Origin: Glaciecola punicea ACAM 611 | GTDB taxonomy: Bacteria > Pseudomonadota > Gammaproteobacteria > Enterobacterales > Alteromonadaceae | Direction of reading: 5' to 3' | Assembly (NCBI RefSeq): GCF_000252165.1 | Contig: NZ_BAET01000030.1 | Coordinates: forward strand, 1-64,000 | Length of the DNA: 64,000 bases | In this document: positions 62,771 through 64,000 of the stretch, in pieces | How positions within the stretch are numbered: the stretch's first letter is position 1 | Layout of the letters: the number at the start of each line of letters is the position of its first letter | The notes under the pieces: model-generated | What the model was told of the DNA's origin: nothing | The model's database searches: none | What the model saw: only the letters and a program-made list of their open reading frames with translations | Position numbers and translations under genes: made by a program

Positions 62771-63163
62771 ATGCTTGACGCACTTCAGCTAGTGTTATTA
62801 TCCGTCATATTTGGCGGCATGGTGACATTCCAAATTCTATTTGCACCCTTAATCTTTATCAAGCTGAAAATAGATATTGCTAGGCCGTTTATTCGTGCTT
62901 TTTTTCCCTTCTACTACCTGTACTTTGCTGCACTTAGCCTAGCATACCTGATCATTTGTTTATTCGTGGGTGACAATGTTCAAGCGATTATAGCAGGCGT
63001 GTCTTTACTCGGATTTATAATCTCACGTCAACTCCTTATGCCTAAGGCAAATACAGCGTCTGATGCGAATCAAAAGTCGAGATTTAATTTACTGCACAGG
63101 GCTACGGTTGCCATAAATACACTGCAGTTGGCGGCATTTTTTGCTGCTTTGATATTAATCTAG
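62771..63163 (+). CDS. DUF4149 (TMEM205-like) membrane protein
   Basis: A 130-residue inner membrane protein with four hydrophobic segments (about 5-28, 45-65, 70-88 and 110-128). The family pattern FGGMVTFQILFAPLIF with a following FIRAFFPFYYLYFA block is clear. Function is unknown. It has its own start after a 190-bp gap with no recognised gene and no close downstream partner. Confidence 0.78.
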   Translation: MLDALQLVLLSVIFGGMVTFQILFAPLIFIKLKIDIARPFIRAFFPFYYLYFAALSLAYLIICLFVGDNVQAIIAGVSLLGFIISRQLLMPKANTASDANQKSRFNLLHRATVAINTLQLAAFFAALILI

Positions 63164-63523
63164 CCACTTGCTGCGATACCAAATAAGCTAAAATTAAGTA
63201 TGCAGTTGTGCTCTGATTGGTCGTAAATATTGAGTCAATCTTAAGCTTGGCTTTTAACAGGTAAAGGCAGCAGGTGTAAATATTACCTTGAAGCCAGCTA
63301 TACGCTGGTAAACAGACCATCAAAGGCGAGTCCAATCGATATTATTGTTGTCATCCTAATAGTCAAGCTATGGAGCGCGTTTCGGGATTATTTTTTTCCC
63401 AGAAAATAGGCAATACATCCCTGTTAGATCTTCACAGCTAAGTTTTAGATTGGATTTGTCTTCGCTTCTATTCAGTATCAGCTCTATTATATTTATTCTG
63501 TTCGTTACTTTGGTGCCAATTAG
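63164..63523. other. Intergenic stretch upstream of the RelE remnant
   Basis: No gene is supported in these 360 bases. A small inverted repeat CCAGC-TATAC-GCTGG lies near 63295-63309. No antitoxin-like reading frame was recognised here, although one would be expected before a RelE gene. Confidence 0.5.
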
Positions 63524-63784
63524 GCAAATTATAGAATAACGTTTAAAAAATCAGTCGCAAAGGATTTAAAGTCATTACCTAAATCGGATGTTATTAAAAT
63601 AATCGCAAAGATCGCTAGTCTTGCTGAAGATCCAAGGCGGGTTGGTGCAATCAAACTCAACGGCAATGAATTATACCGCATACGTCAAGGATTTTATTGT
63701 ATTGTGTATGAGATTAAGCATCAAGAACTGACGGTTTTGTGCATAAGAGTAGGGCACAGGTCTGATATACACAAACGCACGTAA
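63524..63784 (+). pseudogene. RelE/ParE-family toxin lacking a start codon
   Basis: Starting at the codon after a TAG (63521-63523), 86 codons read as a complete RelE-type toxin: NYRITFKKSVAKDLKSLP, then IIAKIASLAEDPR, then AIKLNGNELYRIRQG, then VGHRSDIHKR. No ATG, GTG or TTG occurs in frame until near the C-terminal part. Relatives usually begin with Met where the TAG now lies, so the start seems lost. RelE toxins cleave mRNA on ribosomes; no antitoxin gene is seen upstream. Probably inactive. Confidence 0.7.
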
Positions 63785-64000
63785 CAATGCAAATAAAGAC
63801 GGGCAGCCTAGAAGAGCCCTTAGTCTGACGCTTATTTCGGTGTTAATTTTAAGGTCTGTTATTAAGAAACACCTAAGAAACACCTAAGTATAAAGCATTG
63901 ACATTTCGTGTTTTTAAATAGAGCTGTCTTATTCTTCAATGGCAGAAAGCTAATGGATCAGGTCCACTTAGCAAGCACAAAGTATAACTAGGAAAATCTC

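Overview
The window is a chromosomal segment from a gammaproteobacterium of the order Alteromonadales, most like Glaciecola, Paraglaciecola or Alteromonas. The evidence is protein content, gene order and moderately AT-rich base composition; no tool was run and the genus is inferred. It covers the replication-origin neighbourhood: dnaA-dnaN-recF-gyrB, rpmH-rnpA-yidD-yidC-mnmE-mioC, a DnaA-box region, mnmG-rsmG-parA-parB and the complete F1Fo ATP synthase operon.

Layout. (1) 1-9.0 kb: a stable-RNA-type promoter pointing off the left edge, a LysE-family exporter, a gamma-carbonic-anhydrase-fold protein, aroE, ompW behind FNR-like boxes, and a leftward run dprA / yrdD-tsaC-hemF-adenine deaminase. 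A LysM-less relative of the protein usually coded upstream of dprA lies at 8.0-8.9 kb. (2) 9.2-15.0 kb: def-fmt-rsmB-trkA rightward, with trkH convergent. (3) 15.6-24.8 kb: polA, engB, cytochrome c4, yihI, a DUF2489 protein and glyQS. The polA-engB and engB-yihI gaps, where enterics carry the Spot 42 and CsrC RNAs, end in strong intrinsic terminators and may code RNAs. (4) 24.8-28.6 kb: an accessory patch with a lipoprotein, a DUF2855 protein, a saccharopine-dehydrogenase-like protein, a truncated SDR gene and degenerate sequence. (5) 28.6-34.8 kb: gyrB, recF, dnaN and dnaA leftward, with two ParB-site (parS) matches inside recF and a third near-match upstream of dnaA. (6) 35.4-46.1 kb: rpmH to mioC, then a DnaT-like and a DnaC-like gene, an RDD membrane protein, the probable oriC and mnmG-rsmG. 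(7) 46.3-55.2 kb: parAB and atpIBEFHAGDC. (8) 55.4-64 kb: a RIO-type kinase, an iron alcohol dehydrogenase with a sirtuin, selO, a Baeyer-Villiger-type monooxygenase, a DUF4149 protein and decayed TPR and RelE-toxin genes.

How the parts fit together: initiation (DnaA), clamp (DnaN), a candidate helicase loader pair (DnaT/DnaC-like), topology (GyrB), repair (RecF, PolA) and segregation (ParA/ParB with parS) are all coded within about 30 kb of the probable origin. Translation and membrane-protein biogenesis genes (RpmH, RnpA, YidD, YidC, MnmE, MnmG, RsmG, Def, Fmt, RsmB, GlyQS, TsaC) and the ATP synthase fill the rest. The most distinctive features are the dnaT/dnaC-like pair beside the origin with a perfect DnaA box next to its start codon, the parS sites inside recF, two possible RNA genes in conserved slots, and a 13-bp tandem repeat at the convergent ends of selO and the monooxygenase gene.
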